Assembly: GCF_015645445.1 (NCBI RefSeq)
Contig: NZ_JADOGI010000005.1
Location: 1 to 64,000, forward strand
Source of the DNA: Nonomuraea cypriaca
GTDB taxonomy: Bacteria; Actinomycetota; Actinomycetes; Streptosporangiales; Streptosporangiaceae
DNA: 64,000 bases
Direction of reading: 5' to 3'
The notes under the pieces are model-generated. The model worked only from the letters and a program-made list of their open reading frames with translations. It had not been told where the DNA came from and searched no databases. Below, in pieces: positions 1 to 9,170 of this stretch. The number at the start of each line of letters is the position of its first letter. Within the stretch, counting starts at the first letter, position 1. Position numbers and translations under genes: made by a program.

Positions 1-74
1 GTGACGCAGTACGTCTCGTACTGGTCTCGCTCCCGGATCCACGCGTAATCGGAGGCGGTAGTTGGGTCAGTCAT
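1..74 (-). CDS. DUF6461-like protein, N-terminal part only
   Basis: An ATG at 74 on the minus strand opens a frame that runs off the left window edge. The visible 24 residues (MTDPTTASDYAWIRERD...TYCV) resemble the start of actinobacterial DUF6461 proteins, which commonly begin with a D-Y-x-W-I-R-x-R stretch followed by a C-V-T-L-V-R segment. That match is from memory of the family and rests on a short fragment. Function is unknown; the rest of the gene lies outside the window. Confidence 0.4.
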   Translation of the reverse strand, partial: MTDPTTASDYAWIRERDQYETYCV

Positions 75-217
75 GGGCCCAGCATGGCAGCCGCCACTGA
101 CACGGCCCGCCCTCGGAGACAACCGCCTCCCCTGGCTCTGGTCCGCCCGGTGACACCCGGTGCGCCGGATCTTCTTCGCTCCCGAAGACCTCAGCCGCAG
201 CAGGACCGGAGGGCACG

Positions 218-390
218 TCAGCCGAGGTAGGCGGCACGGACGCGCCGGTCGGTGAGCAACTCCGCCCCAGAACCGGACAGCGTGGTGCGGCCGAGGTCGA
301 TGACGTAGCCGTGGTCGGCAAGGGTGAGGGCGGCGAGGGCGTTCTGTTCGACCATGAGGATGGTCGTGCCCTGCTCCCGCAGCAGGGTCA
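218..390 (-). pseudogene. C-terminal remnant of a LivF-type ABC ATPase
   Basis: Minus-strand frame of about 57 residues containing LLREQGTTILMVEQNALAAL, then ADHGYVIDLGR and a terminal VRAAYLG stop. This is the D-loop/H-region tail typical of branched-chain amino-acid transporter ATPase LivF. Walker A, the signature motif and Walker B are absent, and the DNA upstream does not continue the frame, so the gene is truncated at its N-terminal side. No other Liv components are visible. Confidence 0.75.
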
Positions 391-500
391 CCCGAGGACG
401 AGATCAACGACCTGCTCAGCGATGACGAGGCGCGTCGCCCTTACCCGCCCGCCCGGACCGCACTCGTGCTCAAGTGTCGCCGGTGATCGCCTGCCTGCGA

Positions 501-1418
501 TCACTGGCGAATTCGAGAACGGTACTCCCCCGGGGCCGTGCCTCGGGCACGTCTGAAGGCACGGCTGAAAGCGTGCGGAGAGGCGTAGCCGACCGCGCCG
601 GAGATCGACTCGACCGGCTCGTCGGTGTCGCGGAGCCGGACGGACGCCAGGTCTATGCGCCACTGCGTCACGTACGCGCCCGGCGTCTGTCCGAGGGCGG
701 ACCGGAAATGCCTGGACAGCGTCGCCCGGGAGACGCTCGTCGCGGCGGCCAGGGTCTCCGTGGTCCAGGGGTGTTCCGGTTGGGCGTGGACACATGCCAG
801 AGCGTCGCGCACGACTGGATCACGCATCGCGCCCAGCCATGAGCCGGATTGCTCCTCCGGGTGGCGGGCCAGCCAGGCGCGTACGAACTGGACGAGCAGA
901 AGGTCGACGATGCTGTTGATGGCAGCGGTGGTGCCGATCTGCGGATGTGCGAGCTCCGCAGCGAGAAGTTCGACAGTCCTTCTGAGCTGCGCGTTCTCCC
1001 GGGCTGTGACGTGCATCGGCCGAGCGAGGGAGGTAAGCACCGGTGTGCTCACCTCCGGGTCCTGCTCATAGTGCAGGACGATCACTTCCGTCTGCACCGG
1101 CGCCGAGCCCAGCCGCAGGGCTCGGCCATCGCCAAAAGCCCGGGCCGCCGCCTCACGGTCGCAGGAACCCATCGTCACGCTGGCGCCGCCGGCTATCCCG
1201 TGTGCGGTGCCCGGCGACACCAGGACGGCGTCTCCGGCCTGCACCTGAAGAGGTTTCTCGCCTGTGACGTGGAGCCACATAGTGCCGCGGGACACCACGT
1301 GCAGTGCCGCTCCTGGATAGGAGTCCAGCCACAGGCCCCAGGTTACTCCGGCCTTCAGCATGACCCCGACCGCCCCACGAGCACCCGAAACACGCAAGAC
1401 CTCTGCCAGCACATCCAT
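501..1418 (-). CDS. AraC family transcriptional regulator (cupin N-terminus)
   Basis: About 305 residues. The N-terminal half (about 1-170) is a cupin-type sensor domain (VSRGTMWLHVTGEKPLQVQAG, VSPGTAHG), as in the AraC subfamily with a Cupin_6 domain. The C-terminal 100 residues form the double helix-turn-helix of AraC/XylS proteins (ATSVSRATLSRHFRSALGQTP, GYASPHAFSRAFRRARGTAPGEYR). The start at 1418 (MDVLAEVL) fits family N-termini better than the ATG six codons upstream. It lies about 70 bp beyond the end of the MDR oxidoreductase on the same strand and probably controls it, as is usual for this subfamily (inference). Confidence 0.9.
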   Translation of the reverse strand: MDVLAEVLRVSGARGAVGVMLKAGVTWGLWLDSYPGAALHVVSRGTMWLHVTGEKPLQVQAGDAVLVSPGTAHGIAGGASVTMGSCDREAAARAFGDGRALRLGSAPVQTEVIVLHYEQDPEVSTPVLTSLARPMHVTARENAQLRRTVELLAAELAHPQIGTTAAINSIVDLLLVQFVRAWLARHPEEQSGSWLGAMRDPVVRDALACVHAQPEHPWTTETLAAATSVSRATLSRHFRSALGQTPGAYVTQWRIDLASVRLRDTDEPVESISGAVGYASPHAFSRAFRRARGTAPGEYRSRIRQ

Positions 1419-1489
1419 GGGTCCATTCTCGTCCACCGCCGCGAACCGCCCACCGGCTGGTGACGGCGCATGTGTCCTCGTCCACAGCT

Positions 1490-2398
1490 TCAGGCCACGT
1501 CAAGAACGATCTTTCCGTGCACTTTCCGCGCGAACAGCGCCTGGACGGCGTCGTCCACGCCCTGCCAGTCGCCTCGCAGTCCGACCGGTGCCGAGAGCCT
1601 CCCGGCGGCCATGAGGCCCAGCAGGTCCGTCAGCTCCCCGCTGGTCGGCGTCATGTCGCCGTAGGTGGCGATGCTGCGGGGTTCGCCGAAGCCGAACAAG
1701 GCCCCTGACGGGAACGTGGTGTCCTGCCCCGAGGAGTAACCGACCAGGTGGATGGTGCCGCCCTCGGCGAGGGAACTCCACGCCTGGGCCACCAGCGGCC
1801 CACCGACCGTGTCCAGGACGAGGTCGAACCGGTCCTCGGTCTCGGCCAGGTCGGTCAGAACCTCGTCGGCCCCGAGTTCACGGAGTCCGGCGGCCCGGTC
1901 CGGCGAACCCACGAGTGCCGTCACCCGGGCGCCCGCCAACGCCGCCAACTGGACGGCGAAGTGCCCCACGCCCCCGCTGGCGCCGGTGACCAGGACGTTG
2001 CGCGCCAGCAGGGAACGCTTGCGCAGCACCCGGAATGCGGTGACTCCGGCGATCCCCAGCGCGGCGGCGTCGGCCAGGTCCACGCCCTCGGGGACGGTGC
2101 CGAGCGAGGCGGGGCTGACAGCCGCCCGCTCCGCCCACGCGTGGGAAGACATCCCCAGCGCGACGCGCGTACCTTCGGGTGGCCCCGAGCCGTCGGATGC
2201 GGCGCGCACCACGACGCCGGCCGCGTCGTGACCGTGCACAGCGCCAGCTGGCCACTGGTGCACATAATTCAGCTCTCCGAAGTTGAGACCGATGTGCCGT
2301 ATCTCCACCAACGCCTCACCGGTGGACGGTACGGGCTCATCGACATCGGCGAACCGGATGGGTCCCGCCTCACTGTGATCGACCACAAGGGCGCGCAT
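1490..2398 (-). CDS. Zinc-independent MDR family alcohol dehydrogenase/quinone oxidoreductase
   Basis: About 302 residues. The GroES-like N-terminal domain starts at MRALVVDHSEAG and carries LNFGELNYVHQWPAG. The Rossmann domain has VLVTGASGGVGHFAVQLAAL (NADPH-binding GxGxxG-type loop). The structural and catalytic zinc cysteines of classical alcohol dehydrogenases are missing, which places it with quinone-oxidoreductase/enoyl-reductase-like MDRs. It presumably reduces a quinone or enone with NADPH. The start at 2398 is chosen because 17 further in-frame residues upstream are non-family. The AraC regulator follows on the same strand. Confidence 0.88.
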   Translation of the reverse strand: MRALVVDHSEAGPIRFADVDEPVPSTGEALVEIRHIGLNFGELNYVHQWPAGAVHGHDAAGVVVRAASDGSGPPEGTRVALGMSSHAWAERAAVSPASLGTVPEGVDLADAAALGIAGVTAFRVLRKRSLLARNVLVTGASGGVGHFAVQLAALAGARVTALVGSPDRAAGLRELGADEVLTDLAETEDRFDLVLDTVGGPLVAQAWSSLAEGGTIHLVGYSSGQDTTFPSGALFGFGEPRSIATYGDMTPTSGELTDLLGLMAAGRLSAPVGLRGDWQGVDDAVQALFARKVHGKIVLDVA

Positions 2399-2749
2399 AG
2401 GGGTGTGTTTCCTTCTCTCGTGGATGCGCCTGAACACTCGGCGCGGCAACAGATCGAGTGCGCAAATGCCGCACTGCCGCCTTCTTGAAGCCTACGCAGG
2501 ACCGGGACAGCGACCAGTCCCGTGAGAATCAATCAGTTGACGATCTGTGTCAGTGCGACTCGCGGCGCGTCGAGCCCTGCACCCATCCGGTGGATGACGC
2601 TGTGACGGGCACAGACATGCCCGGCAATGTAATGATCTTGAGGCGTCAGCGCTTCCGCCGGGCTGCGGGGTCGCGCTGGGCGACGTCAGCGGCTGCGGTT
2701 CGTGTTCCCGGTGGGATGACACGGCCCGGTCTTTTGTTGGGTGCCGAGC
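2399..2749. other. Intergenic stretch without recognisable gene
   Basis: About 350 bases between the MDR start and the acyltransferase stop. Both strands were read; frames present have no recognisable family motif. It should hold the promoter for the leftward MDR gene, but I cannot point to a convincing -35/-10 pair. Confidence 0.5.
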
Positions 2750-3862
2750 TCAGCGACCTGCCCCTTTCCGGGGTCGGCGGGCGGCCAGCTCGACTCGGGC
2801 GAACAGTACGGCCAGCACGGCCATCACGGCCGATGGGGCCAGGAGCCACAGCCAGCGCTGGGCCCACCAGCCGACGGTTGGCTCCGCCGGCAGGGCGCCA
2901 CCTAGCCCTTCATAGGCCCACAGCACCACCAGGTACGCGGTCATGTGCCAGAGAAAGACGGTCAACGCGACCACGTTGAGGGCCACCACCGGCTTCCAGG
3001 CAGTCGGCCGGCGCAGCAGGCGCTCGGCGGCCGGCGTGACCAGGGCCAGCAGCCCGAGTTGAAAGACGGCCAGGGCGGCGATGGCGGCGTTGGTCGGGAA
3101 GATGTTGGATTCGGCGCCGGTGGTGGCCACCATCGAGACGGGGTAGCCCGCTCCCACTGTCAGCCCGGCCAGCCCGGCCAGTCCGGCCCCGACAACCGCC
3201 AGCCGCTGCGCCAGCGGCCGCCGCCCCAGCTCCCAGCTGCGCCAGGCGTAGCCGAGCTGGTGGCAGAACAGCCACACCAGGGCGGCGGTCACCCAGCCCG
3301 CCCAGGCCAGGTCGGCGCCGCGGTGCGCCACGCTGCCGAGGGTGATCAGCACCACGAGCGCTACCAGGACCCTGGCTCCGTAGCGGGCGTTCAGGCTCGC
3401 GGTGATCGGCACCGCGGCGATCAGCAGGCCGTACACGCCCAGGAACCACAGCGGCGTCAGGTAGCCGGGGAACCACTCCCACATCCATCGGTGCGGACCG
3501 GGTAGGGCGGCCGCGATCAGCTCGCCGGCGAGCCAGACCAGGGCCCAGACGGCAGTCGGCCAGAGCAGCCGGCGCAGCCGGCCTCGGACGAACTGGCCGG
3601 CGGTCGTCCCGCGCGCCTGAGCCCGCTGCCAGCCGACCAGGTTGGCGTACCCACCGACCAGAAAGAACACCGGCATGATCTGCAGCACCCAGGTGGCCAG
3701 CCAGCCACCGGGCACGGCATGGATCGGGTTGGGCATGGTCAGGACGCCGTCGGCGGTGCGGTGGGTGACCGACAATGTCCAGTGCCAGAGGGTGACGACC
3801 ACGATGCACAGCGCGCGGGCGGCGTCGACCACCCGGTCGCGGGAGGTCGGCGTGGCCGCCAC
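2750..3862 (-). CDS. Acyltransferase 3 (OafA/YrhL-type) integral membrane protein
   Basis: 370 residues with about ten hydrophobic helices. The N-terminus RDRVVDAARALCIVVVTLWHW matches the first helix of the acyltransferase-3 family, including the early Arg and a His in TLWHW that stand where the family places functional residues. Such proteins O-acylate sugars, lipids or antibiotics at the membrane. It lies 65 bp downstream of a long-chain acyl-CoA synthetase on the same strand, so the two probably form an operon in which the synthetase supplies acyl-CoA for a membrane acylation (inference). Substrate unknown. Confidence 0.85.
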   Translation of the reverse strand: MAATPTSRDRVVDAARALCIVVVTLWHWTLSVTHRTADGVLTMPNPIHAVPGGWLATWVLQIMPVFFLVGGYANLVGWQRAQARGTTAGQFVRGRLRRLLWPTAVWALVWLAGELIAAALPGPHRWMWEWFPGYLTPLWFLGVYGLLIAAVPITASLNARYGARVLVALVVLITLGSVAHRGADLAWAGWVTAALVWLFCHQLGYAWRSWELGRRPLAQRLAVVGAGLAGLAGLTVGAGYPVSMVATTGAESNIFPTNAAIAALAVFQLGLLALVTPAAERLLRRPTAWKPVVALNVVALTVFLWHMTAYLVVLWAYEGLGGALPAEPTVGWWAQRWLWLLAPSAVMAVLAVLFARVELAARRPRKGAGR

Positions 3863-3927
3863 CAGCCGGTCCAGCGTCGATCGCTCGCCCGCGACGCGGC
3901 GGGTCTGCCGGCCTTGGCGTCTGGTGC

Positions 3928-5718
3928 TCAGCGGTACAGCTCCTCGATGTCGGCCGCGAAGTCCTTGTGGACCAAGGCACGCTTGACCTTCATGGTCGGG
4001 GTCAGATATCCGTTCTGCTCGGTCAGGTCGACCGGAAGGATCCGGAACCTGCGGATCGACTCAGCCCGGCTCACCGCCGTGTTGGCCTCGTCCACGGCCG
4101 TCTGCAGCCTGGCCAGCAGATCCGGATCGTCGCGAAGCTCGGCCGGGCCGGCCTGCTCGGGCCTGCCGGCGGCCCGCTTCCATGACGACAGCGCCTCGGC
4201 GTTCAGGGTGATCAGCGCGGCGGTGTACGGCCGCCGGTCGCCGACGACTACCGCCTGGCTGATGAGCGGGTGGGTGCGCAGGCGGTCCTCGAGCGGCTCC
4301 GGGGCGAGGTTTTTGCCGCCGGCGGTAACGATGATCTCCTTCTTGCGGCCCGAGATCGTGAGGAACCCGTCCTCGTCCAGGGCGCCGACGTCGCCGGTGC
4401 GCAGCCAGCCGTCGGCGGTCTGGCTCTCCCTGGTCGCCTGCTCGTTGCGCCAGTAGCCCTGGAACAGGATCGGGCCCTTGATCAGGATCTCGCCGTCGTC
4501 GGCGATCCTGATCTCGACCCCGGGGAGGGGCCGCCCCACCGTGCCGATCTTCAGCGCGTGGGGCAGGTTCACGGTCGCGGCGGCACTGGTCTCGGTCAAC
4601 CCGTAGCCTTCCAACACGGTGATGCCGATTCCTCGGAGGAAGTGGCCCAGCCGTGCGCCCAGCGGCGCTCCGCCGGAGATGGCGTAGCCGACCCGGCCGC
4701 CGAGCGCGGCCCGCAGCCGCCGGTACACCAGCCGGTCGGACAGGCGGAGTGCCAGGCGCAAGCGCCAGCCTGGCCGCCCATCGTCCAGCGCCTGGCTGTA
4801 GGCCACGGCGGTCCGGTCGGCCCAGTCGAAGATCCTCCCCCTGCCCTGGGCATGGGCCCGCTGCTGAGCACCGTTGTAGACCCGCTCGAATACCCTGGGC
4901 ACCGCCAGCAGGAACGACGGTTGCATGGCGGCCAGGTCCTCGGTCAGCCTGGCCCGGTCGGCGCTGTGCGCCAGGCACATACCCCGCTCCACGCAGGCCA
5001 CCTGGATCACCCGCGCGAATACGTGCGCCAGCGGGAGGAACAGCAGGGTCGAGGCGTCGTGGCCGAAGATCCGCTCCAGGCTGTGGATCGCGATGCGAGC
5101 CTCGTACAGCAGGTTGCCGTGGCTCAGCATGCAGCCCTTCGGGCGGCCGGTGGTGCCCGAGGTGTAGATGATCGTCGCCAGGTCGTCGGCCGACACCGCC
5201 CGGCGGCGCTCACGCAGCTGAGTGTCGTCCACGTCCAGCCCGCCCTCGCGGAGACGGTCCAGCCCGCCGCCGCCGATCTGCCACACCTGCGGCGGCCCTG
5301 ACAGGCCCTCGGCCACGTCCTCGACCAAGCGACGATGCGTCTCGCGCTCGACCACCACCGCGACAGGGCCGGCGTCCTCCAGCACCCAGCGGACCTGCTC
5401 GGCCGAGGAGGTCTCATAGATCGGGACAGGCAGCGCCGCCACCGTCCACAGGGCATAGTCCAGCAGTGTCCACTCGTAGCTGGTGGCGGCCAGCAGCGCG
5501 ACCCGATCGCCGGGCTGGATGCCGGCGGCGAGGAAGCCGGCCGCCAGGCTGCGAACGTCGGCCGCGAACTGCCTGGCCGTCACCGGACGCCAGCTGCCGG
5601 CCGACCGGCGCTGGAACAGGACCATGTCGCTGTTCACCCGGTCGTCGGCGAACACCACGTCGGCGAGCTGGGCGTTGGGGGCAACGGTTATCGGGGCCGG
5701 GACCGCATGGACACGCAT
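3928..5718 (-). CDS. Long-chain fatty acid--CoA ligase (FadD15-like, AMP-forming)
   Basis: 596 residues, the usual length for the bacterial/mycobacterial FadD15-type ligases. ATP + fatty acid + CoA gives acyl-CoA + AMP + PPi. The P-loop-like motif IIYTSGTTGRPKG lies at about 183-195, the acyl-adenylate motif GYGLTETSAA near 370, and GWLRTGDVGALDEDGFL with KEIIVTAGGKNLAPE further on, all intact. A GGGAGATGAG Shine-Dalgarno precedes the ATG at 5718. It probably shares a transcript with the downstream acyltransferase-3. Confidence 0.93.
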   Translation of the reverse strand: MRVHAVPAPITVAPNAQLADVVFADDRVNSDMVLFQRRSAGSWRPVTARQFAADVRSLAAGFLAAGIQPGDRVALLAATSYEWTLLDYALWTVAALPVPIYETSSAEQVRWVLEDAGPVAVVVERETHRRLVEDVAEGLSGPPQVWQIGGGGLDRLREGGLDVDDTQLRERRRAVSADDLATIIYTSGTTGRPKGCMLSHGNLLYEARIAIHSLERIFGHDASTLLFLPLAHVFARVIQVACVERGMCLAHSADRARLTEDLAAMQPSFLLAVPRVFERVYNGAQQRAHAQGRGRIFDWADRTAVAYSQALDDGRPGWRLRLALRLSDRLVYRRLRAALGGRVGYAISGGAPLGARLGHFLRGIGITVLEGYGLTETSAAATVNLPHALKIGTVGRPLPGVEIRIADDGEILIKGPILFQGYWRNEQATRESQTADGWLRTGDVGALDEDGFLTISGRKKEIIVTAGGKNLAPEPLEDRLRTHPLISQAVVVGDRRPYTAALITLNAEALSSWKRAAGRPEQAGPAELRDDPDLLARLQTAVDEANTAVSRAESIRRFRILPVDLTEQNGYLTPTMKVKRALVHKDFAADIEELYR

Positions 5719-5880
5719 CGCTCATCTCCCTGTGAGGAAAAGGCCAACCAGGTGGCGTCGGTGAACTGCGGCACCGGGCGGCGCATGTACGGCGGCGAGA
5801 AGCAGCCAATCAGCCTGATTCCCCAGGTCACCAGGCGCACACCTGACAGGCGAAGGCCGCACGGCGGCGTGCCACCATCT

Positions 5881-6137
5881 GCCGCGCCGGGGCCGAGGCC
5901 CGGTTCATGAAGACCAGCAGGGTCCTCGCCCACCTCGCCGGCGGCCGGACCGACCGCATCTGGGGCAGGCGGCTCGCCGAGCTCACCCGCCCCGCCGTCC
6001 TGATCCTGGACGGCTTCGGCATGCGAGTCGCTCCTGGACCGGGTCATTAACAACAGCCACCAGTGCTTGAAGAACGGGCCGAGCTATCGCCCGAACAAGA
6101 GTCCCTCGTGTGTCGTCCCCACCGGGAAGACAAGTGA
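5881..6137 (+). pseudogene. IS21-type istB remnant with internal deletion
   Basis: A plus-strand frame reads RFMKTSRVLAHLAGGRTD ... PAVLILDGFGM, the mid part of an IS21 IstB ATPase including the Walker B-like LILDGF. It then shifts frame directly into ESLLDRVINNSHQCLKNGPS, the characteristic IstB C-terminus. The segment between them (about 40-50 residues in intact proteins) and the whole N-terminal third with Walker A are gone. No istA or terminal repeats are found beside it. Confidence 0.8.
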
Positions 6138-6235
6138 CAAATAGAGTGACAACACGTCCAGGACCTGGGGAATTACCTGATCAGAACCCCTGGGGAATAA
6201 CGTGAGCGCCGACATTCTGGTGGATGGAGACAATC

Positions 6236-8665
6236 GTGGCAACCACCGAAACCGGCAGCGCCGGACCGCCACCCGTGGACCTGGTGAACCGGCTCGCCCA
6301 TCCCACCGACGCTGACGTCGCCGCGGTCGACGCGTGGTGGCGCGCCAACAACTACCTGACCGTCGGCCAGATCTACCTGATGGCCAACCCGCTGCTGCGC
6401 GAGCCGCTGGCCGGCGAGCACATCAAGCCGCGGCTACTGGGACACTGGGGCACCAGCCCTGGCCTGGCACTGGTGTACGCGCACGCGTCCCGGCTGATCC
6501 AGCACACCGGGCAGCAGATGATCTACCTGGCCGGTCCCGGGCACGGCGGCCCGACGCTGGTCGGGGCCGGCTACCTGGAGGGCACGTACACCGAGATCTA
6601 CCCGTGCATCACCATGGACGAGGAGGGGCTGCTGCGGCTGTTCCGTCAGTTCTCCGCACCCGGTGGGATCCCCAGCCACGCGTCGGTGCCGACCCCGGGC
6701 TCGATCCACGAGGGCGGCGAGCTCGGCTACGTGCTGCTGCACGCGTTCGGCGCGGTGATGGACAACCCGGATCTCATCGCACTGGCGATAGTCGGCGACG
6801 GGGAGGCGGAGACCGGTCCGCTGGAGGGGTCGTGGAACGGGATCTCCTTCCTGAACCCGGTCCGCGACGGCGCGGTGCTGCCGGTTCTCCACTTGAACGG
6901 CGCGAAGATCGCCGGGCCGACCCTGCTGGCCCGCAAGGACCGGGACGAGGTCCGGTCCCTGCTGACCGGGCATGGGTATGACGTGATCGAGGCCGAGGGT
7001 GACGATCTGCCCGGCATGCACCACCGGTTCGCCGACGCGCTGACGCGGGCGTGGGCGTCGATCAAGGCGATCCAGGCGGCGGCCCGCGGCGGCGACTGGG
7101 ACGGCACCCGGCCCCGGTGGCCGATGATCGTGCTACGGACGCCGAAGGGCTGGACCGGACCGGACGTGGTGGATGGGGCGCAGGTGTCGGGCACATGGCG
7201 CTCTCACCAGGTGCCGCTGGCCGGAATAAAGGGCAACAAGGAGCACCTGCGGATCCTTGAGAACTGGATGCGCTCCTACCGGCCCGAGGATCTCTTCGAC
7301 GACCATGGCGCGCCCGAGGCGCTGGCGCTGTCGATCAACCCCGAGGGAAAGCTGCGGATGAGTGGCAACCCGCACGCCAACGGGGGCCTGCTCACCGTCG
7401 ACCTGGACCTGCCCGACTTCCGCGACTACGCGGTGCCGGTGAAGGCGCCGGGCCGGGACCGGCTCGAGTCGACCCGCAAGCTCGGCGAGCTCATGCGTGA
7501 CACCTACAAACGCAACCCAGACCGGTTCCGGCTCTTTTGCCCTGACGAGACCAAGAGCAACCGGCTCGGGGCGGTGTTCGAGGCGTCCGACCGGGCGTTC
7601 GCGGAGCGCGTGACCGAGGAAGATGTCGCGATATCGCGGGACGGCCGGGTGATGGAGATACTCTCGGAGCACGCCTGCCACGGCTGGCTCGAGGGGTACA
7701 CGCTGACCGGCCGGCACGGCTGGTTCGCCACCTACGAGGCGTTCGCCATGGTGTCGGCCTCGCAGACCGTGCAGCATGCGAAGTGGCTGCAGGAGGCGCA
7801 CGATCTGGCGTGGCGGGTGCCGGTGCCGAGCTTGAACATCCTGCTGACCTCGACCGCCTGGCGCCAGGACCACAACGGTTTCAGCCACCAGGGGCCCGGC
7901 CTGATCCAGAACGTGATCACCCACCGCGGCACGATCAGCCGGGTCTACCTGCCGCCGGACGCGAACACGCTGCTGTCGGTGGCCGACCACTGCATGCGGT
8001 CGCGGTCGCGCGTGAACCTCGTCGTCATCGACAAGCAGCCGCAGCTGCAGTGGCTGACCATGGACGAGGCGGTGGTTCACTGTACCCGGGGTGCCGGGGT
8101 GTGGCCGTGGGCAGGCACCGAGGACGGGCGGTCGGACCCCGACATCGTGCTTGCGTGCGCCGGGGACGTGGTCACCATGGAGACCGTCGCGGCGGCGAAC
8201 ATCCTGCGCGAGCGGCTGCCGCACTTCGCCACCAGAGTGGTCAACGTGGTCAACCTGATGACGTTGCCACCGCGCACGGTCCACCCGAACGGCATGGACG
8301 ACATCCTGTTCCGGGAGCTGTTCACCGACCACGTCGACGTGCTGTTCGCCTTCCACGGCTACCCGGGCGCGATCCACCAGCTGGTGCACGGCCGGCCGGA
8401 CCCGGACAGGTTCCATGTGCGCGGGTTCGTCGACGAGGGCACGACCACGACCCCGTTCGACATGGTGGTGCGCAACCGGGCATCCCGGTACCACCTGGTG
8501 ATCGACGCGCTGAACGCCGCGCGGCGGACCCCGGCCGGGGCGAGCGAGCTGAAGGCGTGGTGCGAGCAGCAGCTCCTCCGCCACGAGCGGTACGTGGTCG
8601 AGCACCTGCAGGACATGCCGGAGGTGCGGGACTGGTCGCTGGGCGACTGGGCAGAGCAGGGATGA
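6236..8665 (+). CDS. xfp: Phosphoketolase (xylulose-5-P/fructose-6-P)
   Basis: About 809 residues, full length for the family. It is a thiamine-diphosphate enzyme that splits xylulose-5-phosphate (and often fructose-6-phosphate) with phosphate to acetyl phosphate plus glyceraldehyde-3-phosphate or erythrose-4-phosphate. Motifs counted from the ATG at 6224: GHWGTSPG (73-80), GPGHGGP (104-110), GDGEAETG (191-198, ThDP-binding). The GTG at 6236 is preferred because GGAG sits 6 nt upstream; the ATG at 6224 lacks a Shine-Dalgarno. No acetate kinase or phosphotransacetylase is adjacent. IstB remnants lie on both sides. Confidence 0.95.
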   Translation: MATTETGSAGPPPVDLVNRLAHPTDADVAAVDAWWRANNYLTVGQIYLMANPLLREPLAGEHIKPRLLGHWGTSPGLALVYAHASRLIQHTGQQMIYLAGPGHGGPTLVGAGYLEGTYTEIYPCITMDEEGLLRLFRQFSAPGGIPSHASVPTPGSIHEGGELGYVLLHAFGAVMDNPDLIALAIVGDGEAETGPLEGSWNGISFLNPVRDGAVLPVLHLNGAKIAGPTLLARKDRDEVRSLLTGHGYDVIEAEGDDLPGMHHRFADALTRAWASIKAIQAAARGGDWDGTRPRWPMIVLRTPKGWTGPDVVDGAQVSGTWRSHQVPLAGIKGNKEHLRILENWMRSYRPEDLFDDHGAPEALALSINPEGKLRMSGNPHANGGLLTVDLDLPDFRDYAVPVKAPGRDRLESTRKLGELMRDTYKRNPDRFRLFCPDETKSNRLGAVFEASDRAFAERVTEEDVAISRDGRVMEILSEHACHGWLEGYTLTGRHGWFATYEAFAMVSASQTVQHAKWLQEAHDLAWRVPVPSLNILLTSTAWRQDHNGFSHQGPGLIQNVITHRGTISRVYLPPDANTLLSVADHCMRSRSRVNLVVIDKQPQLQWLTMDEAVVHCTRGAGVWPWAGTEDGRSDPDIVLACAGDVVTMETVAAANILRERLPHFATRVVNVVNLMTLPPRTVHPNGMDDILFRELFTDHVDVLFAFHGYPGAIHQLVHGRPDPDRFHVRGFVDEGTTTTPFDMVVRNRASRYHLVIDALNAARRTPAGASELKAWCEQQLLRHERYVVEHLQDMPEVRDWSLGDWAEQG

Positions 8666-8795
8666 GCACGGTGGGCCGGCCTCGCGGAGGAGGTGCATGA
8701 GGGTCCGGCCTGTGGTCGAGTACCGTCCGCGAGAGCGGGCATTCAAGAAGTACGCCCATCATCCCGCGAGATCCGTCAGCGCCTCGTGGCGCACA

Positions 8796-9168
8796 GCCAA
8801 GCTCATCAATACAAAGGAGGTCGACCCGGCCGTAGCGGGCGATGGTCTTGGTCAGCACCTTCTCATCGGCGGCCTCAACCAGCTCGTTGACCAGCTTCGC
8901 AGCCAAGGTGTACCTGACCTCGAAGCCTGCCATGGCGGCCTCGGTGCCCAGCGCGATCAGCAGGTGAGACTTGCCCGTCCCGGAGTCGCCGATCAGACAC
9001 AGCGGCAGGTGCTTGCGCACCCAGTCGCTGGTGGCCAGGGTGTTGATGACGGCCGGATCGATGTTGGTGTTGGCGTCGAAATCGAACTCCCGCAGCGACT
9101 TCTGCCGCGGGAACCCCGCCATCTTGATGCGCCGCTCGGAGGCCTTGCGTGCGCGGTAGTCGCCGTGC
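8796..9168 (-). pseudogene. IS21-type istB N-terminal remnant
   Basis: Reads leftward: KASERRIKMAGFPRQKSLREF, then GDSGTGKSHLLIALG (Walker A) and VDLLCIDELG (Walker B), the N-terminal half of an IstB-like ATPase. After DELG the frame leaves the family sequence, so the C-terminal half is lost. It is a different IstB subtype from the remnant at 5.9 kb, so the two are not halves of one gene. No istA copy is visible. Confidence 0.85.
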
Positions 9169-9170
9169 TT

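Noticed and set aside
394..484. Plus-strand frame ending DLLSDDEARRPYPPARTALV...
   Set aside because: It looks like the C-terminus of some protein but has no start and no family I recognise; not enough support for a feature.
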